Positions 6,531-7,167 of a DNA stretch of 7,167 bases are shown here, piece after piece. The DNA comes from Candidatus Omnitrophota bacterium (GTDB lineage: Bacteria > Ratteibacteria > UBA8468 > B48-G9 > DSTR01). The DNA lies in contig JAMWDF010000126.1 of assembly GCA_023818865.1 (NCBI GenBank), positions 1 through 7,167 of the forward strand. Direction: 5' to 3'. The notes beneath the pieces are model-generated. The model was given only the letters and a program-made list of their open reading frames with translations, did no database searches and had not been told where the DNA came from. A program made the position numbers and the translations under genes. Positions within the stretch are counted from its first letter, which is position 1. The number at the start of each line of letters is the position of its first letter.

Positions 6531-7167
6531 TCAGGGAATTTCCGGGATGCTCGTCAAAAGCCGCTGGATGATTTTTCTGGAGTCTATCCCTTGTCCATCG
6601 GCGTTGAAATTAGTGAAGAGGCGATGTCTCAGTACTGCTTCGGCCACTTCTTTAACATCAGATGTAGAGACATTGACATCTCCCCGAAGTGCTGTTCTGG
6701 CTTTAGCTCCGAGAACTAAATACTGAGAAGCCCGAGGCCCAGCCCCCCAGGAGATAAAATCGTTGATGAAGTCAGGCGCCCCATCCTGACCTGGCCGAGT
6801 AGCTCTCACCAGTCTCACCGCAAAATCAATCACATGCTCACTGACTGGAATTCTTCTTACCAAAGATTGATAGGCAAGTATTTTTTCAGCGTTTAAGACT
6901 TTCGCCACCTCAGTCTCAAGGTCAGTTGAAGTCAACTCGGCAATTTTCTTTTCCTCCTCCGGCTCTGGATAGTCAAGGTAAATACTGAACATAAACCGGT
7001 CTAACTGGGCTTCTGGCAAAGGATAGGTACCTTCTAATTCAATCGGGTTTTGAGTCGCCAGCACCAGAAAAGGCAAAGGCAACGGGTAGCGAATCCCGCC
7101 AGCGGTAACCTGGTATTCCTGCATTGATTCTAACAGAGCCGCCTGGGTTTTTGGGGGGGCGCGGTTG
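6531..7167 (-). CDS. moxR: MoxR-family AAA+ ATPase, 5'-truncated by the window edge
   Basis: This AAA+ ATPase of the MoxR type probably acts as an ATP-driven chaperone for the VWA-domain proteins encoded just downstream. The frame is open to the window edge, beginning in phase at 7166. The visible 211 residues start with NRAPPKTQAALLESM, the signature just after the Walker B aspartate/glutamate, so the Met at 7124 is internal and not the start. Then come sensor 1 (ATQNP, residues 38-42 of the visible part), EGTYPLPEAQLDRF (residues 45-58, holding the family's conserved arginine) and the C-terminal lid with the sensor 2 motif GAGPRAS (about 141-147). The ending, with VLRHRL and a closing LLTSIPEIP, is typical of the family. 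Walker A and Walker B fall outside the window, so an intact active site is assumed. The stop lies 17 nt before the DUF58 start, indicating one operon. Assignment to MoxR is firm; the substrate is not known. Confidence 0.96.
   Translation of the reverse strand, partial: NRAPPKTQAALLESMQEYQVTAGGIRYPLPLPFLVLATQNPIELEGTYPLPEAQLDRFMFSIYLDYPEPEEEKKIAELTSTDLETEVAKVLNAEKILAYQSLVRRIPVSEHVIDFAVRLVRATRPGQDGAPDFINDFISWGAGPRASQYLVLGAKARTALRGDVNVSTSDVKEVAEAVLRHRLFTNFNADGQGIDSRKIIQRLLTSIPEIP

Noticed and set aside
7095..7124. ATG at 7124 as the start of the MoxR gene.
   Set aside because: The in-frame residues before it (NRAPPKTQAALLES) are a conserved MoxR motif, so the gene continues beyond the window edge.

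Overview
The window is a nearly gapless gene cluster read entirely on the minus strand, so transcription runs from position 7167 down to 1. In order it holds the 3' two-thirds of a MoxR-type AAA+ ATPase gene, a DUF58 protein, a BatA-like membrane protein, a second membrane protein joining a von Willebrand factor A (VWA) domain to a glutamine-amidotransferase-like domain, and a DUF4175-like three-pass membrane protein. The last of these stops in the middle of a recognisable domain. There are no RNA genes, mobile elements, CRISPR arrays or long non-coding stretches.

The gene content and order belong to the MoxR/VWA chaperone-type cassettes known from Bacteroidota, Planctomycetota, Acidobacteriota, Gemmatimonadota and several uncultivated phyla. 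Base composition is balanced, with no strong AT or GC bias. The lineage cannot be fixed from this sequence; an uncultivated Gram-negative-type bacterium is a reasonable guess and no more.

Region by region: 7166-6531 is moxR, whose 5' end lies outside the window. 6513-5611 is the DUF58 gene. 5594-3561 is the BatA-like gene. 3564-1474 is the VWA/amidotransferase-like gene, which starts at a GTG overlapping the previous stop as GTGA. 1437-82 is the DUF4175-like gene. 81-1 is a short remnant whose identity depends on whether a frameshift lies at an A7 run at 118-124.

As a working model from what is known of the families, the MoxR ATPase uses ATP hydrolysis to remodel or load metal-binding VWA-fold partners. 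Three such partners are encoded here, each with an intact DxSxS metal site: one soluble (DUF58) and two membrane-anchored with large extracytoplasmic parts. The two membrane proteins share the same domain order and may form a pair. The DUF4175-like protein would add a further membrane component. The client of the machine is unknown. The most questionable points are the abrupt end of the DUF4175-like gene and what follows it.
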